NCBI GenBank assembly: GCA_018266845.1
Contig: JAFDZO010000009.1
Span: 84,978 to 148,977, forward strand
Length of the DNA stretch: 64,000 nucleotides
Origin: Bacteroidota bacterium
GTDB taxonomy: Bacteria > Bacteroidota > Ignavibacteria > Tepidaquicellales > Tepidaquicellaceae
Direction of reading: 5' to 3'
Below the pieces are notes generated by a model. The model saw only the letters and a list, made by a program, of their open reading frames with translations, made no database searches and was not told the origin of the DNA. The position numbers and the translations under genes are program-made. Positions 25,059 through 33,988 of this stretch are shown here, piece after piece (position 1 is the first letter of the stretch; every line of letters begins with the position of its first letter).

Positions 25059-26028
25059 GAAAATTTTCTGTAAATCCGTAGCCGTGCCCGTCTTTTGATT
25101 TTCCCTGCGCCTCGAACGACCACAACATGTATCCGCTTACGCCTGCTTTACTGTATCTTTTTCTATCGTATTCAATTAAGTCTTTTCTGAATTTTCCGCT
25201 GCCCGCTTTATACCCGATTTCTCCTATGTAAACCGGCTTACCGAGCTTTTTTGCCGATGCAATATTTTTTCTTATGTAGTATCTCCAAAGCCATCTCACA
25301 CTTACGGGATTTGAAAAAATTTTTCCGAAAGTTTTTATGCAAAACCTATCCCACAAATTTCTGATAGCTGTAACAGGTGAATTTAATGCTTTGAAAAATT
25401 TTGCCTGCTTTTCTTTTCCCGAAAAATAATAATGAATTTCAATTCTATCCATTAGTGTTGCATCGTAACTGTAATCATGAATCGAAATTGCGTCAAGCTC
25501 ATCAATCGAATAAAGCTTTTCAAACAGGGAAGAATTAAATCTTGAAAAATGACTTCCGAATTTATCTCCTATGCCTCCGATTGTCCCGAGCGAAATTGCA
25601 TGCCTGCAATTTACTACTTTTATTTTCTTTGCCGTATCTTTTACAAAGTTATAAATATATTCAAATTTTTCTGAAGCCGGTTCATTGATTAATTCCCACA
25701 ATAAAATTTCTTCATAGTTTTTAAATTTTCCTGTGAGATTCAGAACAAACGGAAGGTATTCCTTTTTGTAATTTTCTTTATACCACTCAGAATCAATTAT
25801 AAAACTTTGATTGTATCCCCACCTGTCGGCAAGTACGGGAATCAGTTTCAGATTATATTTTTTAGCCGAGCTTATAATAAATTGAAGCTTTGTATCACTC
25901 ACTCCGTAAAAGCACCAGAATCTTACAGTTTCAAATCCTGCCTTCGCGGCATCGCGCAGCATCAGCTCCGATGTTTCATCATCAACAAATGCCAGCTCGT
26001 ACATATTGCATCCAAAAAAATTTTGCAT
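25051..26028 (-). CDS. Glycoside hydrolase, GH5-like
   Basis: 325 residues with a TIM-barrel pattern. The acid/base is in LLWELINEP (Glu116) and the likely nucleophile is in KPVYIGEIG (Glu270), the pair used by clan GH-A enzymes such as endo-mannanases and cellulases. There is no export signal: the protein opens with FFGCNMYELAF, the first barrel strand, and a stop codon precedes the ATG, so the start is either real or the enzyme lost its N-terminus when the repeat array next to it formed. The substrate cannot be read from the sequence. It overlaps the end of the nucleotidyltransferase gene by 8 bp. Confidence 0.72.
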   Translation of the reverse strand: MQNFFGCNMYELAFVDDETSELMLRDAAKAGFETVRFWCFYGVSDTKLQFIISSAKKYNLKLIPVLADRWGYNQSFIIDSEWYKENYKKEYLPFVLNLTGKFKNYEEILLWELINEPASEKFEYIYNFVKDTAKKIKVVNCRHAISLGTIGGIGDKFGSHFSRFNSSLFEKLYSIDELDAISIHDYSYDATLMDRIEIHYYFSGKEKQAKFFKALNSPVTAIRNLWDRFCIKTFGKIFSNPVSVRWLWRYYIRKNIASAKKLGKPVYIGEIGYKAGSGKFRKDLIEYDRKRYSKAGVSGYMLWSFEAQGKSKDGHGYGFTENFLS

Positions 26029-26089
26029 AGTGTATTTTCTATTTTACCTTAGATAGTACAAAATGTTGCATAGTGTCTTTATCTTGGAG

Positions 26090-26822
26090 ATAAGCTTGCT
26101 ATTGTGTTCAATGTGTTTATAGAGACGCAATGTAACTTTATTTCGGTTACGACTCTCCTACGTTGTAACCAATCGAAATTTCAGCAAGAATCTTGCCGCC
26201 GTGTGCAATGTATTTATAGAGACGCAATGTATTGCGTCTCTACGTAATACCAGAGCATTGCACTGGGAAAACTATTTATTCTGCATATAACGCTGCTGCG
26301 TTGCAGCCAATCGAAATTTCAGCAAGAATCTTGCCGCCGTGTGTAATGTATTTATAGAGACGCAATGTATTGCGTCTCTACCTAGTGCCGGAGCATTGCA
26401 GTGGGAAAACTATTTATTCTGCATATAACGCTGCTGCGTTGCAGCCAATCGAAATTTCAGCAAGAATCTTGTCAACGTGCGCAATGTATTTATAGAGACG
26501 CAATGTATTGCGTCTCTACGTAATACCGGAGCATTGCAGCGGGAAAACTATTTATTCTGGTTACGACGCTCCTGCGTTGTAACTAATCGAATTTCAGCAA
26601 GAATCTTGCCGCCGTGTGCAATGTATTTATAGAGACGCAATGTATTGCGTCTCTACTTAGTGCCGAGTATTGCAGCGAGAAAAACCTTCTTATTCCGATT
26701 ACAACGCTCCTGCGTTGTAACCAATCGAAATATCAGCAAGAATCTTACCAACGTGCGCAATGTATTTATAGAGACGCAATGTATTGCGTTTCTACGTAGT
26801 GCCGGAGCATTGCAGCGGGGAA
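26090..26822. repeat. Tandem array of about six 138-bp palindrome-bearing repeats
   Basis: Each unit carries the palindrome tagagacgcaat-gt-attgcgtctcta (12-bp stem). Full copies start at 26217, 26355, 26493, 26630 and 26769 (spacings 138, 138, 137, 139). A sixth, shortened copy at 26120 has lost the right half of the palindrome and about 40 bp. Between them each unit has a second hairpin built on acgctcctgcgt and a shared block containing tcagcaagaatctt. The last palindrome has one mismatch. The flanking sequence to 26938 is AT-rich and empty. Small open frames inside the array repeat with the period and are not genes. Similar short palindromes are common in other bacterial intergenic regions; this class may be mobile. 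Confidence 0.9.
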
Positions 26823-26937
26823 TAAGTCTTGCGCTTCTTTATTCAGAGTTCTTCCACACCGAAGGATAAACTAAATGATTTTAAAATACATATAATATTT
26901 TTTATTTATGATTTAATTTATTTCTTCATTCAAATAT

Positions 26938-27555
26938 ATGTACATTCCAAATCATACACTTGAAACCGACAGAAATAAAATTTTAAATTTTATTAAACGC
27001 TTTAATTTCGGAACGATTGTTACTGCAAAAGATAATTTTCCCTCAGCAAGTCATCTGCCTTTTTTGATTGAAGAAAGGGGCGAGAAAATTTTTCTTATCT
27101 CTCATTTTGCGAAAGCAAACAAGCAGTGGCAGGATATTGCCGAAAACGTTCTTGTAATTTTCAGCGAGCCGCATGCTTACATTACACCGAAGTTTTACGA
27201 AAAACTGCAAAACGTTCCCACATGGAATTACATTTCCGTTCACTGTTACGGAAAAGGAAAAATTTTACACAACTTCGATGATGCGCTAAATGTATTGGAA
27301 AAGAGTATAGATTTTTTTGATGCTTCTTATAAAAATCAGTGGGAAAGTCTTGATAAAAAATACCGCGACGGATTAATCGGTGGGATAACGGCTTTTGAAA
27401 TTGAGGTAAGCGAAATTCAGGCGAAGAAAAAACTCAGCCAGAATAAAACTGAAAACGAAAGAAACAATATTATTAACGCTTTTGAAAAAAGTGAAGACAT
27501 GAACGAAAAATTAATCGCCGAATATATGAAGAAGGAGAGAGAAGGAAATGAGTAA
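26938..27555 (+). CDS. PaiB-like FMN-binding protein
   Basis: 205 residues, full length. The family has a flavin-reductase-like split-barrel fold and is named after a Bacillus repressor of sporulation and protease genes; the true activity is unclear. It is recognised by its opening MYIPNHT, GTIVTAKDNFPSASHLPFLI, the SEPHAYITPKFYE block near residue 80, VPTWNYISVHCYGKGKI near 98 and the late GLIGGITAFEIEV. It shares 8 bp with the following trpF-like gene, so the two are translationally linked. It lies about 115 bp after the repeat array. Confidence 0.87.
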   Translation: MYIPNHTLETDRNKILNFIKRFNFGTIVTAKDNFPSASHLPFLIEERGEKIFLISHFAKANKQWQDIAENVLVIFSEPHAYITPKFYEKLQNVPTWNYISVHCYGKGKILHNFDDALNVLEKSIDFFDASYKNQWESLDKKYRDGLIGGITAFEIEVSEIQAKKKLSQNKTENERNNIINAFEKSEDMNEKLIAEYMKKEREGNE

Positions 27556-28201
27556 GACACGGGTAAAAATATGCTGCATAAAAAATATCGAAGAGGCGAA
27601 ATCTGCGATTAACTTCGGCGCATCTGCAATAGGATTAGTGGGGAGGATGCCAAGCGGACCGGGTCCTATAACGGATGAAGAAATAAAAATAATTACATCA
27701 TACACGCCGCCGCCGATTGCGACTTTTCTACTAACAAGTGAAACGAAAGTAGATGAAATTGTTAATCATCATAGGAGAGTTAATACAAATACGATTCAGC
27801 TTGTAGATGGGCTCGAAAATGAAAGTTATAAAGAACTGAAGGAAAAACTTCCCGGAGTAAAAATCGTTCAGGTGATTCATGTGATTGATGAAAGCTCTGT
27901 AGAGGAAGCTGAAAGAATTTTTGCTATGGCTGACGGCTTGCTTTTGGATAGCGGAAATCCCAACAAAGCTGTTAAAGAGCTTGGCGGAACGGGAAGAGTT
28001 CACGACTGGAAACTAAGCAGAAAAATTGTTGAGCGCTCGCACGTGCCTGTATTTCTCGCAGGAGGATTAAATTCTTCTAACATAAGAAAGGCGATAGAAG
28101 AAGTGCAGCCCTTTGCAGTAGATTTATGCAGCGGAGTGAGGACTAACGGCAATCTCGATTTAAAAAAGCTGGAAGAGTTTTTTAGATTTGTTGAGTATTG
28201 A
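27548..28201 (+). CDS. TrpF-like (phosphoribosylanthranilate isomerase family) protein, divergent
   Basis: 217 residues with a TIM-barrel layout. Classic TrpF proteins begin with KICG and carry the catalytic Cys there and an Asp in LLDS; both are present (RVKICCI near residue 8, GLLLDSGNPN near 138). The C-terminal phosphate-binding part (FLAGGLNSSNI and VDLCSGVRTNG) is also family-like. The usual F-x-x-x-SPR stretch is replaced by VGRMPSGPGPI, and no other trp gene is nearby. So this is a TrpF-family member that may have a different substrate. It overlaps paiB by 8 bp. Confidence 0.75.
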   Translation: MSKTRVKICCIKNIEEAKSAINFGASAIGLVGRMPSGPGPITDEEIKIITSYTPPPIATFLLTSETKVDEIVNHHRRVNTNTIQLVDGLENESYKELKEKLPGVKIVQVIHVIDESSVEEAERIFAMADGLLLDSGNPNKAVKELGGTGRVHDWKLSRKIVERSHVPVFLAGGLNSSNIRKAIEEVQPFAVDLCSGVRTNGNLDLKKLEEFFRFVEY

Positions 28202-28212
28202 GTTTTCCCTCG

Positions 28213-28312
28213 TTTCTACGCTTCTGCGTGGGAATGGATGTGGTTACTACGCTAGAGCGTAGTAACCGGTAAAAGAGTTCTTTCCCTCGTTCCTATGCTC
28301 CTGCGTAGGAAC
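28213..28312. repeat. Three intergenic hairpins with the same core as the 26-kb array
   Basis: Hairpin A is at 28213-28234 (tttctacgc/gcgtgggaa with two G-T pairs). B is at 28242-28267 (perfect 11-bp stem ggttactacgc/gcgtagtaacc, loop taga). C is at 28289-28312 (10 bp, gttcctatgc/gcgtaggaac, loop tcct). A and C are each preceded by ttccctcg. The tips resemble the acgctcctgcgt hairpin of the array at 26.1-26.8 kb. The gap is otherwise empty up to phzF. Confidence 0.7.
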
Positions 28313-28406
28313 AGATGTGAAAATTCTATGTAATCTGTGGTTAGGTTTTGTAATAACATTTTCGATTCTGATACGTTAACAGAAATATATTCCAATAAAA
28401 AATAAC

Positions 28407-29213
28407 ATGAAAATAAAATTTTATTTAGTTGATTCATTTACAGATGAGGCATTCAAAGGCAATCCGGCGGGAGTCTGTATCCTTCACGAAAAAATAAGCG
28501 AAGAGCTTATGCAGAATATCGCAATGGAAGTAAATGCTGCGGAGACGGCTTTTGTAGAAAAAACAGGGGAAGGAAAGTACTCCATCAGATATTTTTCTCC
28601 TATGGTAGAGATTGCTTTCTGCGGACATGCAACAGTTGCATCTGCTAAAGTTCTTTTTGAAAAATTTAATTGTGAAGAAACGGAGTTTGAAACATATTCA
28701 GGACTGAAACTATCTGCTTATAAGCACGGAGAAAAAATAAAAGTTATTTTTCCGTTGTTCGGTACTGTGCCTTATTCATCTCAAGGCTTACTAGATGCTC
28801 TGAATATTTCTTCCTGTGAAGATTTAAGATATTGCGATGAAAAACTTGGTGTGATTTTAAGAGTGAAGGATAAAGAAACTTTGCTTTCTATAAAGCCGGA
28901 TTTTGAAAAATTGAAATCCGCAGCAAGTGAATACAGGGGAGTGAGTGTTACTGCAAAATCAGATGACGCTGAGTACGATTTTTATTCCCGCTACTTTGCG
29001 CCTGCTGTGGGAATAAACGAAGACCCTGTTACTGGTTCGGCGCACTCTATGCTTGCAAGATACTGGGGAGATATTCTCGGCAAAAAAGAAATGAAGGCAT
29101 ATCAGCTTTCAAAAAGAGGCGGCTACCTTAATCTGAAAATCACGGGAGAGAATTCTATTGAGGTGATTTGCAATGCGAAGATTACAATTGAAGGAGAGCT
29201 TAGTTTTCAATAA
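28407..29213 (+). CDS. PhzF-family isomerase/epimerase-fold protein
   Basis: 268 residues, the usual length. The fold is a diaminopimelate-epimerase-like double barrel. Conserved features are FYLVDSFTDEAFKGNPAGV at the start, the catalytic Glu46 in NAAETAFV, MVEIAFCGHATVASAKVL near 72 and the late EDPVTGSAHSMLARYWG near 213. The family ranges from phenazine synthesis to unknown isomerisations; no phenazine genes are here, so the substrate is open. It ends 14 bp inside the convergent gene at 29200-29571. Confidence 0.88.
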   Translation: MKIKFYLVDSFTDEAFKGNPAGVCILHEKISEELMQNIAMEVNAAETAFVEKTGEGKYSIRYFSPMVEIAFCGHATVASAKVLFEKFNCEETEFETYSGLKLSAYKHGEKIKVIFPLFGTVPYSSQGLLDALNISSCEDLRYCDEKLGVILRVKDKETLLSIKPDFEKLKSAASEYRGVSVTAKSDDAEYDFYSRYFAPAVGINEDPVTGSAHSMLARYWGDILGKKEMKAYQLSKRGGYLNLKITGENSIEVICNAKITIEGELSFQ

Positions 29214-29571
29214 TAATAACCTGCCAGAAGCCCGGCGCTTTTACATCTAAATAATACTTTCCAGAATTTTTTATCTCGGTGATTTTTTCACCGGGATAAT
29301 CTTCAAACCAATTATTCACGGCAAGCTCGCATCGCTTGCCGGAGTTATCCGTGAGGTCTAAATCCATTTCAGTTCCTTCATAGGAAATACAAAATTTTTT
29401 ATCGCCTTTTTCCAAATCAACCTCGACGGTTTTGTCTTTCACTCCATAGAGGTTTGTTTTTTTTGGCTCTGCCGGTTTTAATGAGGGCTTGTATTGAAAA
29501 AATATCAGACAAAAAAGAGAGGAACATAGAAGGAAAATTATAAATCTGATATTATATTTTCTTGTAAGCAT
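29200..29571 (-). CDS. Small membrane-anchored or secreted hypothetical protein
   Basis: 123 residues; not recognised. A strong hydrophobic segment (about residues 9-26) follows a basic start, so it is anchored or exported. The rest (from about 45) is hydrophilic and beta-prone, with paired YEGTEMDLDLTDNSG and SGKYYLDVKAPGFWQVIIIEN stretches that resemble a small beta-sandwich. It is convergent with phzF (14-bp overlap) and diverges from the DUF1800 gene, so it is probably a single-gene unit. Confidence 0.5.
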   Translation of the reverse strand: MLTRKYNIRFIIFLLCSSLFCLIFFQYKPSLKPAEPKKTNLYGVKDKTVEVDLEKGDKKFCISYEGTEMDLDLTDNSGKRCELAVNNWFEDYPGEKITEIKNSGKYYLDVKAPGFWQVIIIEN

Positions 29572-29667
29572 ATTTAAAGTTAAGAAAATTCTTTTAAAAG
29601 AAACACAAATTTTTTCTTCATTAAACCAAATTGAGCCGGAGATGTCTTATGAATAGTTAAAAGAAAT

Positions 29668-31152
29668 ATGAACTCAAATAATAGAAGAAAGATACAGCAT
29701 TTATTTTTACGGGCAGGATTTGGAATAAGCATCTCGGACTTAAATAATATTGAAAATAAATCCCTCAATGATATTGTAAGCGGAATTTTTTCGGCATCAA
29801 AAAATTACAATGATTTAAAGATAGATTTCGGCGAATACTCCGGCAGCTATAAGCTGAAGAAAGAGGCGAGGGAAAAACTTACCAAAGAAGAAAAGCAAAA
29901 AATTCAGAAGAGTTTTCGTGATGACATAGTAAAGCTGAATGTAAAATGGATAAACAAGCTCGCTAACGAGAACGCGCAGCTAAGGGAAAAGATGACATTA
30001 TTCTGGCACGGGCATTTCGCATGCAAAAGTCCCGTGCCTGCTTTTAATATGAATCAAAATAATACCCTGCGAAAATATGCGCTGGGTAAATTCAGCGATT
30101 TGCTTATGGCAGTTTCAAAAGACCCGGCAATGCTTCAGTTCCTTAACAATCAGCAGAACAGAAAAAAAAGCCCCAATGAAAATTTTGCAAGGGAATTGAT
30201 GGAGCTTTTTACGCTGGGCAGAGGGAATTATACGGAGGATGATATAAAAAATTCCGCGCGCGCATTCACGGGGTGGGGATTCGATGAAACTGGCGAATTT
30301 GTTTTCCGCGAGAGGCAGCACGATGACGGCGAGAAAATTTTCTTCGGGAAGAAGGGGAATTTCACCGGTGAAGATATTATAAAAATGATTCTTGAAAATA
30401 AGAAGACGGCGGAATTTATTACGAATAAAATTTATAAATTTTTTGTAAATGAAACCAACATTGGTAAATCTGTAGCGAAGGAGCTTGCAGATGATTTTTA
30501 TAATTCAGATTACGATATAGAAAAACTGATGCGGAAGATATTTACATCGGATTGGTTTTACGATGAGAAAAATATAGGAGCGAAAATAAAATCACCTGCT
30601 GAGTTGATTTCGGGGATGATGAGGGTTTACAATATTAAATTTGAAAATGATTTACCGATATTATATATAGAGAAATCTTTGGGGCAGATGCTGCTAAATC
30701 CGCCGAATGTTGCCGGATGGTCAGGAGGCAAAAGCTGGATTGATACTTCGTCGCTGATGTTTAGAATGAAGCTGCCGGAGGTTTTGTTTAAATCATCGGA
30801 GCTTGAGTTCAGTGTGAAAGATATGCCTGATGAAGAGAACGAAGCTATGAAAATGGAAAACGAAAAAATGACAGATAAACCGAATAAGAAAAATAAAGAC
30901 GGCTCATCCAAAGAAAAGAAATTTTTTAAGCAGATAAGAACGGATATAAATTTAAGCGAGTACCACAAAGCCTTCGGAATGTATGATAAAGAAGAGCTTG
31001 CAAATAATCTTTCGGATTTTGTGCTGCAAAAAAATATTGATTCTAAAACCAAAAAACTTGCGATGACTTACTCAGATATTTCATCAAAAGAAAATTATAT
31101 AGAGAGCATGATAATGAGGCTGATGTCTCTGCCCGAATACCAGCTTTGCTAA
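29668..31152 (+). CDS. DUF1800 family protein
   Basis: 494 residues. Family-specific blocks are HLFLRAGFGIS near residue 11, MTLFWHGHFA near 109, NFARELMELFTLGRGNYTEDDIKNSARAFTGW near 172-203, FVNETNIGKSVAKELADDF near 260 and LNPPNVAGWSGGKSWIDTSSL near 345. An extra Lys/Glu/Met-rich insertion lies at about 390-425. DUF1800 proteins nearly always sit directly before a DUF1501 gene, as here (16 bp). Their function is not established; the pair is thought to act outside the cytoplasm. No signal peptide is evident here. Confidence 0.88.
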   Translation: MNSNNRRKIQHLFLRAGFGISISDLNNIENKSLNDIVSGIFSASKNYNDLKIDFGEYSGSYKLKKEAREKLTKEEKQKIQKSFRDDIVKLNVKWINKLANENAQLREKMTLFWHGHFACKSPVPAFNMNQNNTLRKYALGKFSDLLMAVSKDPAMLQFLNNQQNRKKSPNENFARELMELFTLGRGNYTEDDIKNSARAFTGWGFDETGEFVFRERQHDDGEKIFFGKKGNFTGEDIIKMILENKKTAEFITNKIYKFFVNETNIGKSVAKELADDFYNSDYDIEKLMRKIFTSDWFYDEKNIGAKIKSPAELISGMMRVYNIKFENDLPILYIEKSLGQMLLNPPNVAGWSGGKSWIDTSSLMFRMKLPEVLFKSSELEFSVKDMPDEENEAMKMENEKMTDKPNKKNKDGSSKEKKFFKQIRTDINLSEYHKAFGMYDKEELANNLSDFVLQKNIDSKTKKLAMTYSDISSKENYIESMIMRLMSLPEYQLC

Positions 31153-31168
31153 AATTAAACCACACAAT

Positions 31169-32383
31169 ATGACTAAAGTAACACGAAGAGATTTTTTTAA
31201 ACTTTCGGCGCTTGCCTCGGCTTCTATGATGATTCCAAATTTCGTCCGCCCGCTGCAGGCGAAAGAAATCACGGAAAAATTTCTTGCAAGCGGAGCGAAG
31301 AAGCTCGTCATAGTTCAGCTATCCGGCGGCAATGACGGACTTAACACTGTCATTCCCTATAAAAATGATATATATTACAGCTCGCGAAATTCCATTGCCA
31401 TAGCCGAGAAAGATGTTTTAAAAATTACTGATGAGCTTGGCTTTAATCCTGCAATGCCGAAATTCAAATCGCTTTATGAAAGCGGATATTTATCTATAAT
31501 AAATAATGTCGGTTATCCCAATCCCGACCGCTCGCATTTTCGCTCGATGGATATTTGGCAGAGCGCATCTGCATCCGATAAATATGTAACAAGCGGATGG
31601 ATAGGTCGCTATCTTGATTCGGAATGCCCTGACTGTAAAAATCCATACAACGCAATTGAGGTGAGCGATACATTGAGCCTTGCATTGAAAGGGGATAAGT
31701 ACAACGGTATAGCTGTGGAAAATCCTGAAAAATTTTTTATGAGCGCATCTGAACAATATTTTACTGATATTGCGAACGCAAATAAAGATAAACACAACGA
31801 TGAAAACGTAAGCTATTTATACAAAACAATTGTAGAGGCTACAAGCTCTGCTGAATATGTTTACAAGACTTCAAAAATTTACAAATCAAAAACTGAGTAT
31901 CCTAAGGGACAATTTTCGTCGAACTTAAAAACAATTGCCGAGCTTATTGTTTCGGGTATAGATACACAGGTATTTTATGTTTCGCTTGGCGGATTTGATA
32001 CGCATATAAATCAAAACGGCAAGCAGGATTCTTTGCTAAAGGAATTATCGGAAGGGCTATTTTCATTTACGGAAGATTTGAAAACCAATGACAAGCTCGG
32101 CGATGTTTTTGTCTTAACGTTTTCGGAGTTCGGCAGGCGCGTGAAACAAAATGCCAGCGGCGGCACTGACCACGGTACGGCGAACAATATTTTTGTGATT
32201 AACGGCAATCTGAAGAAACCCGGATTTTATAATAGCGCACCGGATTTGACGAGCTTGGATAACGGCGATTTAAAGTATGAGATTGACTTCAGAAATATTT
32301 ATGCAGAAATTTTAAGCAAGTGGCTGAATGTGAACGATAAGAAAATTCTCGGCGGGAATTTCAATCAACTGAATTTAGTATAA
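31169..32383 (+). CDS. DUF1501 family protein with Tat signal
   Basis: 404 residues. It begins with a twin-arginine signal, TRRDFFK (residues 5-11), followed by a hydrophobic run, so the folded protein is sent through the Tat pathway. Family blocks include LVIVQLSGGNDGLNTVIPY near 45, the RSHFRSMDIWQ block near 111, FYVSLGGFDTHINQNGKQ near 270 and GRRVKQNASGGTDHGTANN near 323. The fold is alkaline-phosphatase/sulfatase-like; the substrate is unknown. It forms a two-gene unit with the DUF1800 gene. Confidence 0.9.
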   Translation: MTKVTRRDFFKLSALASASMMIPNFVRPLQAKEITEKFLASGAKKLVIVQLSGGNDGLNTVIPYKNDIYYSSRNSIAIAEKDVLKITDELGFNPAMPKFKSLYESGYLSIINNVGYPNPDRSHFRSMDIWQSASASDKYVTSGWIGRYLDSECPDCKNPYNAIEVSDTLSLALKGDKYNGIAVENPEKFFMSASEQYFTDIANANKDKHNDENVSYLYKTIVEATSSAEYVYKTSKIYKSKTEYPKGQFSSNLKTIAELIVSGIDTQVFYVSLGGFDTHINQNGKQDSLLKELSEGLFSFTEDLKTNDKLGDVFVLTFSEFGRRVKQNASGGTDHGTANNIFVINGNLKKPGFYNSAPDLTSLDNGDLKYEIDFRNIYAEILSKWLNVNDKKILGGNFNQLNLV

Positions 32384-32437
32384 TCTGTTTTTCCTCTTCC
32401 TGAATACGCGTTAAGGAAGGGGAAGATTACCATTTTT

Positions 32438-32486
32438 AATTATGAATTATGAGTTATGAGTTATGAATTATGAGTTATGAATTATG
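32438..32486. repeat. Seven 7-bp tandem repeats
   Basis: Seven copies of a(a/g)ttatg lie head to tail with only the second base varying. They sit between the DUF1501 stop and the 3' end of the small minus-strand gene at 32482. This short tandem repeat could slip and vary between strains. The rest of the gap to 32840, apart from that small gene, is AT-rich and empty. Confidence 0.8.
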
Positions 32487-32726
32487 ATGTGTTGTAATAG
32501 TATGTGTGCTTATTTACTTCCAAAATATTTATATAGAGCTTTATCATTTCGGCAAAGCGTTTCTTCTCAACTCTTTTTATAAATTCCTCATTATCCTTCG
32601 TATAATTCTTCCCGACTACATTTACTAAAATGTGGCGGGGAGAATTATTTAAAATCCTCTGATTCTGCAATCCTACGTTCAAAGTGAAAGCTAGAAGAAA
32701 TATTATTATGAATTTTTTATCAGCAT
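32482..32726 (-). pseudogene. Small putative secreted protein, broken by one missing base in an A run
   Basis: The minus strand reads KKFIIIFLLAFTLNVG, a good export signal, and then about 60 residues including RHILVNVVGKNYTKDNEEF and a Lys-rich helix, to a TAA at 32484-32482. No start codon lies in this frame. The ATG at 32726 is one frame off: adding one A to the six-A run (plus-strand T run at 32713-32718) joins it as MLIKKFIIIFLL. The mature part is not recognised. As with the FKBP gene, the break is in a homopolymer, so it may be a sequencing error and the gene intact. Confidence 0.4.
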
Positions 32727-32840
32727 TTATGTAAAATAATGAAAATTAAAACACTATTGAAGTAATAATTTATTATGATTATGTTTGAGAAATTATCATT
32801 GCGAGATAATATATGTATTTTAATAATTAATATTTTGATT

Positions 32841-33977
32841 ATGAAAGCTAAAGATAACGAAAATTTACCTTTACACAGCCAATTAAAATTGGCATTGTAT
32901 GAAGATTATCTCAATATATTTTTACCAGTTTTACTTCTCTCTAAAAAATTTAAAAGAATAAATGTCTATGATTTGTGTTGCGGAAAAGGTTTTTACGATA
33001 AAAATCAAAAAGATGGAAGTCCTGTACTAGCATTAAAATCTATTATTCATAATTATGAAGAATATGCAGTAAAAAAGAATTTTAATTGTGAAATTAATTT
33101 CATTTATAATGATGAAAATAAAGAAGCATATAGTTCAACCAAAGAGCACCTTGAAAAAATAACTGTACCTGTAGGAGTAAAACTCCATGCGTTTAATGAA
33201 GATTTCACTAAATTAATTAATGAAAAAATTATTACCGCTTTAAAAGCACACAACGATTCAGTACGAAATTTGTTCTTTATAGATCCATATGGTTATAAAA
33301 GTATAACAGAAGAAATATTAAAGGGTTTATTGGAAAATAAAAAATCGGAAATTATTTTGTTTCTTCCAATTTCACATATGCACAGATTTAAAGAAGTTGC
33401 AATCGAAGATGATTATGAAAGCCCACAATATATTGCCTTAAGAAATTTTCTTTATGAGTTTGTTCCTGAAAATGATTCTTTTTTTAAAGATAGAGATGTA
33501 TCAGTTTTAGAGTTTTGTGAAAAAATTAAAGAAGGTTTTTCTTTTTTTGATACATATTTTACAGCTTTCCAACTGATAGAAAGAAATAAGCAAAATTATA
33601 ATGCTTTATTCTTTATATCCCATGAACATTATGGACTGCAAAAGTTTTTGGAAGTTAAATGGAATATTGATAAGGTTACTGGAATAAAATCAAAATTAGA
33701 TAATTTACAACTGAGTCTTTTTCAAGAAAAATCAGCAAAAATTTACAAGGATAGAATTATTGAAAATTTAAAAATAAAGCGGACAATGTCTAATATAGAG
33801 ATGTATTTTTTTGCGCTAAAGATTGGAATTATTCCTAGAATTTGTAATGAAATTTTGAAAGAATTGCTAAATGAAAAGCAGATTGAAGTAATAAAAATCG
33901 AAAATAAAGAAACATCTAAATATTTCTATATTAATCCTGACGAGAAAAAAGTTTATATTAACTATCTCCAATTATAA
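32841..33977 (+). CDS. Three-Cys-motif partner protein (TcmP-like)
   Basis: 378 residues from the ATG at 32841. An upstream opening at 32775 would add 22 residues that are hydrophobic and unlike the family, so it is rejected. The opening KAKDNENLPLHSQLKL, the VYDLCCGKGFYD glycine-rich turn (near residue 45, like a methyltransferase motif I), the FFIDPYGYK block near 152 and a C-terminal winged-helix-like end match the TcmP family. It lies 11 bp before the Gp37/Gp68 gene, the known partner. The activity is not established. The composition is AT-rich and the pair is isolated from housekeeping operons, as accessory cargo often is. Confidence 0.75.
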   Translation: MKAKDNENLPLHSQLKLALYEDYLNIFLPVLLLSKKFKRINVYDLCCGKGFYDKNQKDGSPVLALKSIIHNYEEYAVKKNFNCEINFIYNDENKEAYSSTKEHLEKITVPVGVKLHAFNEDFTKLINEKIITALKAHNDSVRNLFFIDPYGYKSITEEILKGLLENKKSEIILFLPISHMHRFKEVAIEDDYESPQYIALRNFLYEFVPENDSFFKDRDVSVLEFCEKIKEGFSFFDTYFTAFQLIERNKQNYNALFFISHEHYGLQKFLEVKWNIDKVTGIKSKLDNLQLSLFQEKSAKIYKDRIIENLKIKRTMSNIEMYFFALKIGIIPRICNEILKELLNEKQIEVIKIENKETSKYFYINPDEKKVYINYLQL

Positions 33978-33988
33978 AAAAATCTATT

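Noticed and set aside
26090..26822. CRISPR array
   Set aside because: The unit is 138 bp, almost identical over its whole length, with no unique spacers and no cas genes nearby.
26614..26869. Short plus-strand frames reading CNVFIETQC-like repeats
   Set aside because: They lie in the 138-bp array and repeat with its period; no independent coding signal.
29580..29768. Minus-strand 62-residue frame opposite the DUF1800 start
   Set aside because: It is antisense to the start of DUF1800, with no ribosome site and no protein-like features.
32775..32840. Upstream start for the TcmP-like gene
   Set aside because: The extra 22 residues are hydrophobic and not seen in the family; ATG at 32841 begins the conserved part.
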